From: Whitmania pigra
Lineage: Eukaryota; Annelida; Clitellata; Hirudinida; Haemopidae
DNA length: 64,000 bases
Direction: 5' to 3'
NCBI GenBank assembly: GCA_021613335.1
Contig: JAJTWR010000481.1
Location: forward strand, 2,872,501-2,936,500
Both the position numbers and the translations under genes were made by a program. Below the pieces are notes generated by a model. That model saw nothing but the letters and a program-made list of their open reading frames with translations. It was not told the origin of the DNA and did not search any database. Shown here in pieces: positions 1-12,702 of the stretch (position 1 is its first letter; the number at the start of each line of letters is the position of its first letter).

Positions 1-129
1 ATCAGCATGAATGATCGTAGAATTGACTGGTTCAGAAAATTTCTTAATCTGTTCAAAACGTATTTCAATTTTGAAAACGACCCCTCACAAGCAACTTGTG
101 ATCAGGATAATGTCAACACAAATTTGTAA
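1..129 (+). pseudogene. C-terminal reading-frame remnant inside Foldback copy 1
   Basis: An open frame runs from the window edge to a TAA at 127-129. Its ATG at 7 would give 40 residues ending in the motif SQATCDQDNVNTNL. Foldback copy 2 keeps the same frame and the same stop (49869-50000), ending SQATCDEDNVNTNL. In between, copy 1 has about 17 residues that copy 2 lacks, and the frame is kept. I do not recognise the protein. The simplest reading is the tail of a protein encoded by a full-length relative of the element. Confidence 0.45.
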
Positions 130-572
130 GCCAGATACAAATTTGAATAAGCAAGACTATGCAAATTAAACTTCTGGAGAACAATAATAACAACAAACAA
201 TACTCAAAACGATCAAAGCATTCAAGCCACTAATTTCGAATTAAATTTTGATTCAGTTTCACAACATTTTAAAAAAATACTTTGACATGGAGTTATCATG
301 GGGCTATTTTGACGGGGCTATTATGTCGCCGAGCTATTTTGTCGCCGAGTTGTTTTGTCCTGGGCTATGTTGTCGCCGGGCTATTTTGTCGGGGCTATTT
401 TGACTGGGCCATTTTGACGGGATTTTTCTGTCCTGGGCTATTTTGACGCCGGGCTGTTTCGACGGGGCTGTTTTGTCGGGGCGGTTTTGTCGGGGCTATT
501 TTGTCTTGAGCTATTTTGACGGGGCTGTTTTGTCGGGGCTATTCTGTCGCCGGGCTGTTATGACGGGTCACC
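1..572. mobile_element. Foldback-type element, copy 1 (left end outside window)
   Basis: Positions 296-572 are a degenerate array of about 15-20 bp units built from GGGCTATTTTGTCGCC and GGGCTATTTTGACGGG variants, ending in GTTATGACGGGTCACC. The same ending closes the copies at 50476 and 58545. Positions 60-290 match the interior of copy 2 (49970-50190) almost base for base. A long terminal array that is inverted at the other end is the hallmark of Foldback elements, and copies 2 and 3 in this window show both arms. Here the left arm lies before position 1, so its target duplication cannot be checked. Confidence 0.8.
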
Positions 573-1917
573 CTCTAAAATTAATCTCAAATCTGAGAAA
601 ATTTCCTCCTCCCAAAGACGAAAAGAGGCAAATAGATAAATAGTTAACAAAATATTAACTTAATAATAATACGTTAATAAATAAATAGTTAAATAGTTAA
701 TAATGATAAATAGTCTGCTAATAAAAATTTACCGCCACTTCTCCGTCAGCTGGTCACTAGGAAGGAATCCGTTGTCAAGGATACGGAGACAAACGTTGAA
801 AGCATAAAGCATGGCTGCCATGACAACAAAGCAGAATTAAGGACAATCTCGGATCTAACTTATTACGCCCTAGGGTCCATAGTACCGTCGAAAGGAGCGG
901 CCCAGGAGTACAATGGCTATCCATCGCTCCCTCTGATGTCTAATATAAACTTCATCGCTCTCAATTTCGGCCATGACCGTGGAACAATTATGAATGTCAT
1001 GTACAGGTAATTGGCCGCTTTTTAGGAGGGACTGGGCAATCCTGGAGACCCTGGAAGAAGTATCAGGGGGTGGTGAGGGTGGATATTTATCCATCTGTTA
1101 GACATTCCATCTGCTCATCAGCAGCATTCACTAAGGTGTTCATGAATCCATTCCATCTTTCATTTGTTCATTCGTCCATACACCTATTCAGCTATTCATC
1201 CGTTGATCCATCCACACGTTTATTCATCCATCCATTCTTCCTTCCTTTCTAAAATTTATTAATATAAATCGAATTAATAATATCGAATACATTTTTTGCT
1301 TGTAAGAAGTTTGTTTAGGAATTATGTTTGAATTATTTTTTATATTTTTTTAATTAGTTTATTTAATCGCGTTACTATTAAAACTAATTATTACCTCGAT
1401 TAATGATTCATGAGATCCCACGAATAAAAATCAGGCTAAAAGCAGCGACCATCAACCAACCAACCAACCAATCAGTAGGCCGTGCATATTAAGCAATCTG
1501 CTAATAAATGCTAATCACCTCATGAATAATAAACGAGCTCATGAATTATGAAACGAACAGAGGCAGGCAGCATTTCATCAATTCAAAAGAAGTCATCAAT
1601 GCCTTTGAAAGTCGTCAGAAACAACATCAGATGCCAATGGAGACCGCGAGATCTCTCAGACAAAAGACTCATTGTAGTCATGGATGGGGTGGGCAAATGA
1701 TGATGGATGTCGCCTGCCTACGAATGGCCGAGTGGCGGCAAAATGCTTCACTGAAGATGTGTCTTCGTTCGTTTGTGGACAATTTCTCAACTCGCTTTTT
1801 ATTTCTTGTGTTTTATTGTTGTGTTGTTGTGTTGTGTTGTGTTACATTCTGTTTTATTTGTCTGAGGAGTTTCCAAAGTTGTGCTTGGACATTTTTTTCT
1901 TTGAATTTCGTTCGCGG
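573..1917. other. Non-coding stretch, no supported gene
   Basis: AT-rich sequence with short runs of ATTCATCC-like repeats around 1140-1250. Open frames here are short, lack family resemblance and use no convincing splice context. Nothing functional is supported. Confidence 0.6.
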
Positions 1918-2173
1918 AATGAATGAATGAATGAATGAATGAATGAATGACTAAATGAATGAATGAATGACTAAATGAATGAATGAATGACTAAATGAAT
2001 GAATGAATGACTAAATGAATGAATGAATGACTAAATGAATGAATGAATGACTAAATGAATGAATGAATGAATGACTAAATGAATGAATGAATGACTAAAT
2101 GAATGAATGAATGACTAAATGAATGAATGAATGACTAAATGAATGAATGAATGACTAAATGAATGAATGAATG
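1918..2173. repeat. 20-bp minisatellite (GAATGAATGAATGACTAAAT)n
   Basis: About twelve head-to-tail copies of a 20-bp unit made of GAAT tetramers with a CTAA interruption. One copy carries an extra GAAT, giving a 24-bp unit near 2051-2080. The regular interruption shows that the larger unit, not the tetramer, was amplified. Confidence 0.95.
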
Positions 2174-3226
2174 GCTGCGGAGGAGAGCAATTGGGGATTG
2201 AAATTGTGAGGAATTAGTTTTAAAATTTAAGAAAAATCACCGTGCAGAATTAAAGTCTGCTTGTGAGATGTTTTTCAGAGCACAAAACACTCATCAACTC
2301 GGCTAATTAAAATATGAACACATTTTTAACGCGTCCAGTTAAATGAGAATTATTACATGACACATTTACTTGGCAATATTTTCCAAATGGTAGCAAATCA
2401 TAGGATTCGTGAATTATTCAAATGGATTCCTCCTTTTTAATCATTTCCTACAGACCCGAGGCGCCAAAAAAATGTTAATGAGACCAGAATATTTCCAACA
2501 TATAAACCTAAATAGCTAATAGGGTTGGATAAAGCTAAGGAAAATAAGATGGATCGATGAATGGGCAGATGAATGAATGGGCAGATAAATGAGTGGGTGG
2601 ATGAATGAGTGGGTGATGGATGAGTGGATGGGTGGGTGGATGGGTGGGCGAATGGATGAGCGGATGGATGAGTAGAATCGCCCAAAACATCGGACAAAGA
2701 AAAATTATTTAATTTTTCTCAGTCCACCTGGGATTTCTGAACAAATCTGATAATTTTATTTCTATAATTTCAATCTTTTATGCTCGTCGTATCATTGCGA
2801 CAGCATCGCGTTTTTCTTATTTATTTTTAAATATTTTCATATTTTGTTTAATTCTGACGTCACTTCAGAGTTTAAATGAGTAATCAAACGATTTAACATT
2901 TAAAATAACAACAAAAAAACGACATTTTTTTATTAATTCATTCATTTCAATATGATAATTTATTATAAATTTAAAATTCATTTTTAGCTTTTTAAACTTC
3001 CATTCGCATTTCAAATTAAAATATTGCAATCATCCTTCCTCATTGGAAGAGAAAACTGGTAATTATTCATGAGCTCATTTAATATTCATAAGATTAGATG
3101 ATTAATTATTCATAAGAGTAGACAATTGATCTTCCATCAATTGTTCATCGAATGTTTGATGACGTCACATGAGCGTTTGATTGAATGAATCCACACAATT
3201 AGTTTTCCCCTGGAGAGCAGTTACGA
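2174..3226. other. Non-coding stretch
   Basis: AT-rich and without supported genes. A degenerate GATG/GGTG array occupies about 2544-2670 and produces a spurious Ser/His/Pro-rich frame on the minus strand. Confidence 0.55.
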
Positions 3227-3241
3227 GTGACGATGGTGATG

Positions 3242-3273
<32 letters not shown>

Positions 3274-3502
3274 GGTGATGATGATGGTTATGATGATGAT
3301 GATGGTTATGATGATGATGGTGATGATAATGATGGTTATGATGATGATGATGGTTATGATGATGATGATGGTTATGATGATGATGATGGTTATGATGATG
3401 ATGATGGTTATGATGATGATGATGGTTATGATGATGATGGTGATGATGTTGATGATCGTGATGATGATGATGATGATGGTTATGATGATGCTGATGATCA
3501 TG
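3227..3502. repeat. GAT trinucleotide array with GGTTAT interruptions
   Basis: A run of GATGATGATG units is interrupted periodically by GGTTATGAT, forming a 15-18 bp higher-order unit between about 3290 and 3440. It creates long Asp-, Met-, His- and Ile-rich open frames in all frames, which are artefacts of the repeat. Confidence 0.95.
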
Positions 3503-4759
3503 GTAATAGCGATACGAGTGAAAGAGATGTTTCACCATTTTCTGAAACTGATTTTAAATTGTTTAAGTAAATTTAAGATTTTCAAATAAAAAAGTTGCTT
3601 TCATTAAAATGTAGAAATTCGATAAATAATCCGCTTTAACCATGATTTAAATTTCAAAGAATTATTTCCGCCTCGTAAGAAAATTTAACAAAACCCGGAA
3701 ATTCGTCAATTGAAACTCAAATAAAAATCAAAATGGCGTCACTCGAAATACAGGTTCGAGTTCAACGAGCCGTGAATTTTGGCGCCGTGAAGGGACAATT
3801 TTAATGAAGTTTTTCGCGCCTTCTCCGGCCTAGGAAGCACGCTTGACTGAGCGCGCACCTTGGTTGCTTTATGTTTCCACTTATTAAAAACTTGGGATCT
3901 TCCGGTCGGCAATCGCTCCAGGACATTCTGCTTCCTTTCCATATCCGGGTGACGACGACGACGACGACGATGAAGTTGATTGCCATGGAGAAAACGTAAA
4001 TGGCGATCGATGATAATGATAATGCATTGGATGGTTTTAGATTAAAATTAAATTATTATTATTATTATTATAAATGTTATTATTAATGTTGTTATTGTAT
4101 TTTAAGATGCAAAGTGGTATTTGCTTTGGAGTTATAAAATAATTTGCAAACATTTTTTTGAAGCAAAAATCGCATGTCCTCTGTCTGATGTTTAAGATGT
4201 TTGAACGAATAAAAATAAGGAATTCACTCTCATCACATTCACATGACGACGATGACGGCGATGATGAAAGTGAAGATGATGATGGTGATGATGATGATAA
4301 ATTTACTTTGTTATGACATCGTAACAATTCGTAACAAATAAATATCATTAAATCGAATTTTAATGTTAGATCTGTTTACGATCTCCTCCGATGATGATGA
4401 TGATGAACTCCAAATCCTTATCATTGCCACCCCAACAGAGCATTTAAGAACAAATAAAGAGAAATTTATTCAAGGAAATTATTCTTTGGGAAAAAATTAT
4501 GAGAGCCTTCCATACGGCTTAATAACCGGACACAAATCAATAGGCGAGCCATGCATCTCAATTTATCATTGACTGACGTAAGCATATACCGGTGCAAAGG
4601 CATAAACACGGTCCACGGGGCTCCCTACGCACATGTTCGACCCACGGTTCGACCCGATTGTTGTGGCCCTCGTAAACAACGACATCGACGCTCCACTTGA
4701 AAGACGACAACAACAGCAATAGCAGCGCTCGCTTAACAAGAACATGTTGATGATGATTA
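3503..4759. other. Non-coding stretch with short GAC and GAT runs
   Basis: No gene is supported. Short GAC (about 3951-3970) and GAT (about 4238-4300, 4390-4405) runs and a short ATT run (about 4052-4075) are present. Positions 3770-3950 are more GC-rich than their surroundings but give no convincing protein. Confidence 0.5.
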
Positions 4760-4766
4760 TTTGTAA

Positions 4767-4892
<126 letters not shown>

Positions 4893-5082
4893 TTAGTAAT
4901 AACGTAAAGTTATGCGATGATGGTGATGATGGTGATTGCAGCATTATTAAAATAACGAAGCAGGAATCCTGGCGTAAAAAAGTCACATTTTTGTGATTTC
5001 TCGATTTGACGTGTCGTGAGGTTTCGTTCATTTGCAACTATCCCTTTATTCATCCATCCACACATCTAATCATTCATTCACC

Positions 5083-5488
5083 CGACCATCCATCCATCCA
5101 TCCATCCATCCATCCATCCATCCATCCATCCATCCATCCACCATCCATCCATCCATCCATCCATCCATCCATCCATCCACCATCCATCCATCCATCCATC
5201 CATCCATCCATCCATCCATCCATCCATCCATCCATCATCCATCCATCCATCCATCCATCCATCCATCCATCCATCCATCCATCATCCATCCATCCATCCA
5301 TCCATCAATCCATCCATCCATCCATCCATCCATCCATCCATCCATCCATCCATCCATCCATCCATCCATCCATCCATCCATCCATCCATCCATCCATCCA
5401 TCCATCCATCCTCCATCCATCCATCCATCCATCCATCTATCCATCCATCCATCCATCCATCCATCCATCCATCCATCCATCCATCCAT
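5083..5488. repeat. CCAT tetranucleotide microsatellite, about 400 bp
   Basis: About one hundred CCAT units with a few one-base losses that shift register (for example near 5140, 5178, 5235, 5281 and 5410). All frames stay open because none of the four rotations contains a stop codon, which explains the His-Pro-Ser-Ile and Asp-Gly-Trp-Met frames. Confidence 0.97.
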
Positions 5489-6459
5489 GACTCCGCAAAA
5501 GTGGCTAGATGGCGATGAAAAAAAAGTGAGAGACCACCCACCTAGAAGATATTGGAAGCTTCGTGTGTGGTCTAACAGGATACGAGCTAAAGGAGTTGTA
5601 ATGATTCCCCGGCCGCTTATTCGTCACGAGGCGTTGACCAATCAATAACGGGGTCAGCCCTTTGCCATCCAATCATATTTCACTCCCCATTCAATATTTG
5701 CTCATTTATCTTTCCATCCTTCAAAATAATTCATAATTTTTCACCGTCGTCGCGGGAATGTTCGGTCATTTTGTCCTCTTTTTATTTCAACTTGATTTTA
5801 TGTTTTATAGTTTGTTTGTTTGTTTTTTTTTTTTTAAATAAAATATTTTATGATATTTCTTGTTTAATAAGCATTTAGTTAGCGTTGTGATTAATTAATT
5901 AATGAGCATGATATATTGATTGATAGGTTCATATTATTTATTATTCGATATTGCAACATGAATTGTTTATCCATCCATCCATCCATCGCTTAAGTGCAGA
6001 AACATGAAATAATGTCACCTCCTTATAAAATAAATGAATGCCATTATTACATTATTTGTCATCGGATATTATAATTTTCTTCTTACTATTGTTATTTAAA
6101 TAATTTACATTATTTGCCATTATTGGGTGAAAATGTTGCATCTGAAATATTAATCTTAAATTTTAGAGCGTTTAGTTTTCAACATATTGCATTACAACAG
6201 ATTATCTCAATCAAACGTTCTTTGATGGTTTAAAAACATTGTGAAACATGGTTCCATTGCAACAACCATTGCCAAAACAACTAAAACATCTCCATCATCA
6301 TCATCATCACCAACATCGTCATCATCATCACCAACATCATCATCCACAACAACAACAGCCTTACAAGGTCGACAATTATTCTTTCAAGAATTGATGACTT
6401 TGCAGGCTGTAAATTTCATGTGCGATCGTTGTTTTAAAGCGAATAGTTGTTTTTGGTGC

Positions 6460-6490
<31 letters not shown>

Positions 6491-7190
6491 CATGTCGCTG
6501 CTACTCTTTCACTCGAGCAAGAAGCATTGTTGGTAGGAGATGTAATTCTGCGGATCCATTCGAACGCTTTCAATCGTCGAAGTCACTCCGAACGAAAACA
6601 TTTCTTGTATCGTACGAGAGTACCAAACGAGGGATGCAAGACATTCGTTCGTGTTGAGATGAAATGCTCTCGATGACCTCATTCAAAGAATAAACTCCTT
6701 TTGAATAAACGAGGACGTAGTAAGTAAACAAAAATAATACAAAAACAAAAATAATACAAAAACAAACGTGAAATTACCGATAAAGAAGAAATGCGCATTT
6801 CAGACGCACAGGACAGGAAACAAAGAACGCAAAAAAAAATAAAAAATAAAAAATCAGGAAGCAAAGAACTAATAAAAGGCGCCGAATGCGAACAATAGCG
6901 CGGGCAGAAAAGTCGATAATTGGAATCTTCGTGGTGCGTGGTTCGATTCTTGGCCGGTGGAAATCGAGGGAATATCTGGAAAGTCATTTGAAAGCATTCT
7001 TCGGCCATGGAAATATCGATAAATCTAAAGAGCGATAAATCTTTCCATCAACGGAATATCGATGCATCTCTCCATCAAAGTCGGCGCTACGAACAGATGC
7101 GCCGAGTAGCGCCTTGTCTTTCGATGTGCGCCAAGAATGCGCAATAAGTTCGCGCCTTGCCAATTTTTATTTTATTTCTTAAAATGTAAG
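5489..7190. other. Non-coding stretch
   Basis: Unique sequence with short CAT (about 6290-6345) and GTT (about 6455-6490) runs. The longest frame (6241-6657) is made from these two runs and has no recognisable domain. No RNA gene was seen. Confidence 0.5.
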
Positions 7191-7194
7191 TTTT

Positions 7195-7281
7195 ATTATA
7201 TTATTATTGTTATTAATATTATTATTATTATTATTACTATTATTATTGTTATTATTGTTATTATTATTATTATTATTATTA

Positions 7282-7365
<84 letters not shown>

Positions 7366-7366
7366 A
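7195..7366. repeat. ATT trinucleotide microsatellite
   Basis: Imperfect (ATT)n with GTT, ACT and AAT interruptions in the first 70 bp, then a pure run of roughly 80 bp. Confidence 0.95.
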
Positions 7367-8133
7367 ATTGTTTATTTTATAAATTTCAAAATTCAATTAT
7401 TTGTTATCTTATCAGGAAAAGGATGTATTCTTCTGTTTTCCATCTGTCTGTCATTCGTCATCAATCATTCACGCTCCAATGGATTTTGTATCCGCTCGAC
7501 GTTTGAGTAGCTCGAATGAACATGGTAATTAATAATTATTCGTTGTTTGGTTTTAAATAAATATTCATGAACCTCTCAACCAATCACGAGTTTTATGAAT
7601 ATTTATTAGATTACTTAACCTTATAAATGCACTTCGATTTATTTGAGTTTAAAAGTTTTACCAGAGTGCTCCATCTAGCGGAAGGAATGGAAAGGGGAAA
7701 GGAAATGAGAGTGTGTTTGTGCTGTGGTCATGGAGATGCTTAAAATTCGTTGGAGCGTGACGAGTGAGAATTGTCATTTCGACCGTGACGAGAGGCCCTG
7801 TGCCCCGTAGGGACGTTATTTTTATTTTCAGCTTTTCCAGAAAAATTCTTAAAAAAATTTTAATGACGGACCTGAAACGGTGGCAGGTCACTCTGAGTGA
7901 AAAAAATAAACAAGACAGAAATAAAATGATAAAATAAATTTCAATTTAAATTATTAAAATGTTGAAGCGAAAATTTAGAAATTATAAATTATTGATGAAA
8001 TATTAAACAGAGTTTAAAATAAAATATGAAATATTATTAAACATTGAGGATGATTTAAAAGTTGTGCGTGAAATTAAAAGTAGGAAGCCAACAACTGGAT
8101 TCAATTTGTCACTTTTGTGACCTGGTCGGTGTT
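7367..8133. other. Non-coding stretch
   Basis: No gene, RNA or element boundary is supported. The sequence is moderately AT-rich and free of long simple repeats. Confidence 0.5.
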
Positions 8134-8404
8134 TGCGATGGATGGATGGAATGATGGATGGATGGATGTGTTGATGGAAGTACCAGTGGATAGATGGATG
8201 GATGGATGGAATGATGGATGGTTGGATGGAATGATGGATGGATGGATGTGTTGATGGAAGTACCAGTGGATAGATGGATGGATGGATGAAAAGATGGATG
8301 GATGTGTTGATGGAAGGACGATTGGATAGATGGATGGAATGATGGAAGGACGAGTGGATGGATGGATGAATGGATGGATGGACGGACAGATGGATAGATG
8401 GGTG
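8134..8404. repeat. GATG array with a higher-order unit
   Basis: GATG tetramers are interleaved with a longer motif containing GTGTTGATGGAAGTACCAGT and GGATAGATGG, repeated at 8167, 8247 and in a variant form near 8303. The larger unit is about 80 bp, so amplification acted on two scales. Confidence 0.9.
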
Positions 8405-8480
8405 GGTGTGCACATAATTTATTCCATGCTTGGGGATGAGAACCACAAGGGAATGAAGGTCGTTCCACTCCTGCTTTATA

Positions 8481-8690
8481 CATATGCAACGTATCCATGT
8501 GATGATGATAGTCTTGGTCTCCATAGCAACGTATCCAGGTTATGATGATAGTCTTGGTCTCCATAGCAACGTTTCCAGGTGGTGATGATAGTCTTGGTCT
8601 CCATAGCAACGTTTCCAGGTGATGATTATAGTCTTGGTCTCCATAGAAACGTATCCAGGTGATGATGACAGTAGTGGTATCCATGGCGAT
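8481..8690. repeat. 40-bp minisatellite with tandem RFX X-box matches
   Basis: About five copies of a 40-bp unit are arranged head to tail. The unit contains CCATAGCAACGTATCCAGGT followed by GATGATGATAGTCTTGGTCT. At each unit junction the sequence GTCTCCATAGCAAC (8517-8530, 8557-8570, 8597-8610) or GTCTCCATAGAAAC (8637-8650) fits the RFX/DAF-19 X-box consensus GTHNYYATRRNAAC exactly. A degenerate fifth site, GTATCCATGGCGAT, lies near 8677-8690. The repeat is directly visible; regulatory function is inference. Confidence 0.9.
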
Positions 8691-10706
<2,016 letters not shown>

Positions 10707-11460
10707 ATCATCATCATAAGATTTCCGATCCTGGATATTCTTACAGGTCATTACAATTGGACAATTGGTTCAAGAATATTTATTTGCAACTAAGTCGTTA
10801 ATAAATGCAATAATTAATTTTAATGTTACAATTGAAATGACAGTAATTATGACAACTATAACAACAATAATATTTCTATTTGTTACGGTATTTATACTTG
10901 TATTTAAGATGGTATTGCTATTTATATTAGTGTCTGCAATTACATTGATATTTATATTTATATTAGTATCTGCAATTATATTGATACTTACATTTATATT
11001 TGCATCTGCAATTACATTGAAACTTATAATTAAATTGGTATAAATTCAAATCATCAACCAAATTTGATTCTTCTCCAAACTTTTCCAAGTCGTTCATTTC
11101 TAGAAATTATTCTGATATATTCTGACATCTGTTTCCCCCACGAGCATTTTATTTAAATTTGATTAAAATTAAAGTCGCTTTATTTTTAAAATTCCTAAAA
11201 CATCAACGTGACCTTCCCTTCTTTTCTCATAAATTCTTCTTCAAAGAAATTCTTTCAACAATTGGTTCAATACTTTCCGGGTTTTTATTTGAATTCTTTT
11301 TTATTCTCACCAGGTAAATTAATTTTAAAGAACGCTTGGATTAAAAACAGAAAATATTGACTCTGAACTTTCGGTTTAATTACAAAAAATAAATCAATAA
11401 ATAAATACATAGCGAACATTTCACGGCCTAAATGCGTAAGGTCTTCCTCAAAATTAATTA
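10707..11460. other. Non-coding stretch with degenerate ATT-GCA repeat
   Basis: Between about 10850 and 11040 a loose 40-60 bp repeat (motif TATTTATATTAGTATCTGCA) recurs three to four times and yields a hydrophobic frame that I do not regard as a gene. The rest is unremarkable. Confidence 0.45.
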
Positions 11461-11468
11461 ATCTACAA

Positions 11469-12694
11469 CAGGGGTGTGCAACAAGCGGCCTACGGGACCA
11501 GCGGGTTTGTCCCCCGAATAATATTTTTATTTTTATAATTACGCGCTGTAATTTCGTTTTTTTTTTCGAAATCGTGATGCCATGAAAGATGTGGTACAGT
11601 GTGTGAATTTCATTCGTGCTAGAGGACTGAACCACTGATAATTTGAGTTATTTTTAGAAGAACTGGATTCTGATTGTTCCAGACATTTTTTATTTCACGG
11701 GAGTTTGTTGGCTCAGTAGAGCTGCTGGTTTGAAAAGATTTTGGAATTTAAGGAAAGAAATTGAACAGTTTATGGTAAATAAGCAACAAGATGTTGTAAC
11801 AAGATGTTACCTATTTCACCAATGAGGATTGGTTAAATGACCTTGCTTCTCTAAATGACATCACACAACATCTTGTTGAAGTAAATGTAAAACTGCGAGG
11901 TAAACAGCAGTTGGTGAAAAAGATGTAGGAACATATTTCTTAATTCAAAAATAAACTTAAACTTTTTAATCTTAACAGTTGATTAGAACAACACTCATCC
12001 ATACTCTTGCCCTTAGAAAAGCAAAAATAGGTGATTTGGATGGCTCCAAGGATGCTGAAACTGTTGACAAGTTGTGCACTGAATTTACAAACAGATTTAA
12101 AGATTTCAGGAAATGTGAAAAAACTGTTTTTTTTCTCAACCATGAGACCATTGCACCAGAGGACAGTCTTGAGAGCTGTCAAATGGAGTTGATACATTTA
12201 TAGTCTTATATTTATAGATATGGACTTGAGGAGATCATATGATAGCAAAGACTTGGTAACTTTTTACAAAGACTTATGTGTGAGGAAAGCATCCAAATTT
12301 ATAGCAACATGCCAGGAAAATGATTTCACTTTTTGGCAGCACATATTTTTGTGAGCAATTTTTCTCAACGATGAAATTTACTAAAAGTCGATACTGAAGC
12401 CAACTTACAGATGAACATCAGTTCGAAAGTCATCTTCGAGTTGCTACAACATCAGTCAGAGCAGACATTGATAAACTTTGCAAAAATGCAAAACATCAAG
12501 TTTCACATCAATAAACTAAGACAATATTTGAATATCATGTTTTTAGTTTCAAATGTATTCACACTACTACTGAATTTACTTAAGTAACTTAACTGTAGTT
12601 AACCACAAGAGTACATTTTCATACGGTAACCGGCGCCCATTGTTGTTACAAAGTTCAAATGTGGCCCGACTTTGGAAAATGTTGCACACCTCTG
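11469..12694. mobile_element. hAT DNA transposon with TIRs and 8-bp target duplication
   Basis: The left end reads CAGGGGTGTGCAAC and the right end GTTGCACACCTCTG, imperfect inverted repeats typical of vertebrate and invertebrate hAT elements (CAGGGGTGTGCAA followed by a GCGGCC-type stretch). The flanking 8-mers ATCTACAA (11461-11468) and ATCTGCAA (12695-12702) differ at one base, as expected for an old hAT 8-bp duplication. The interior carries decayed transposase fragments on the plus strand. At 1226 bp it is much shorter than an autonomous hAT element. Confidence 0.88.
11815..12514 (+). pseudogene. Decayed hAT transposase (GTF2IRD2/SCAND3-like type)
   Basis: The frame at 11815-11925 encodes NEDWLNDLASLNDITQHL followed by a VNVKLRGKQQL-like stretch. 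The frame at 12344-12514 encodes YFCEQFFSTMKFTKSRY, a stop, then QLTDEHQFESHLRVATTS and RADIDKLCKNAKHQ up to a stop at 12512. These are the central and C-terminal hAT dimerisation segments seen in domesticated GTF2IRD2, SCAND3 and ZBED-type proteins. At least six in-frame stops and large missing pieces show that it is dead. It lies wholly within the TIR-bounded element. Confidence 0.8.
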
Positions 12695-12702
12695 ATCTGC
12701 AA

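Noticed and set aside
3181..3589. Long Asp-, Met-, His- and Ile-rich open frames in a GAT array
   Set aside because: All frames are open because the trinucleotide repeat contains no stop; there is no domain, splice support or codon bias.
5006..5518. 170-codon His-Pro-Ser-Ile frame and Asp-Gly-Trp-Met frames
   Set aside because: A CCAT tetramer repeat is stop-free in every frame; one-base slips change frames without consequence.
6930..6965. Possible tRNA T-loop (GTGGTTCGATTCTTGG)
   Set aside because: No acceptor, D or anticodon stems could be paired around it, so it is not a tRNA gene.
8003..8684. 191-codon minus-strand frame over the GATG array and 40-bp minisatellite
   Set aside because: It is composed entirely of the two tandem repeats and a short unique bridge, with no recognisable domain.
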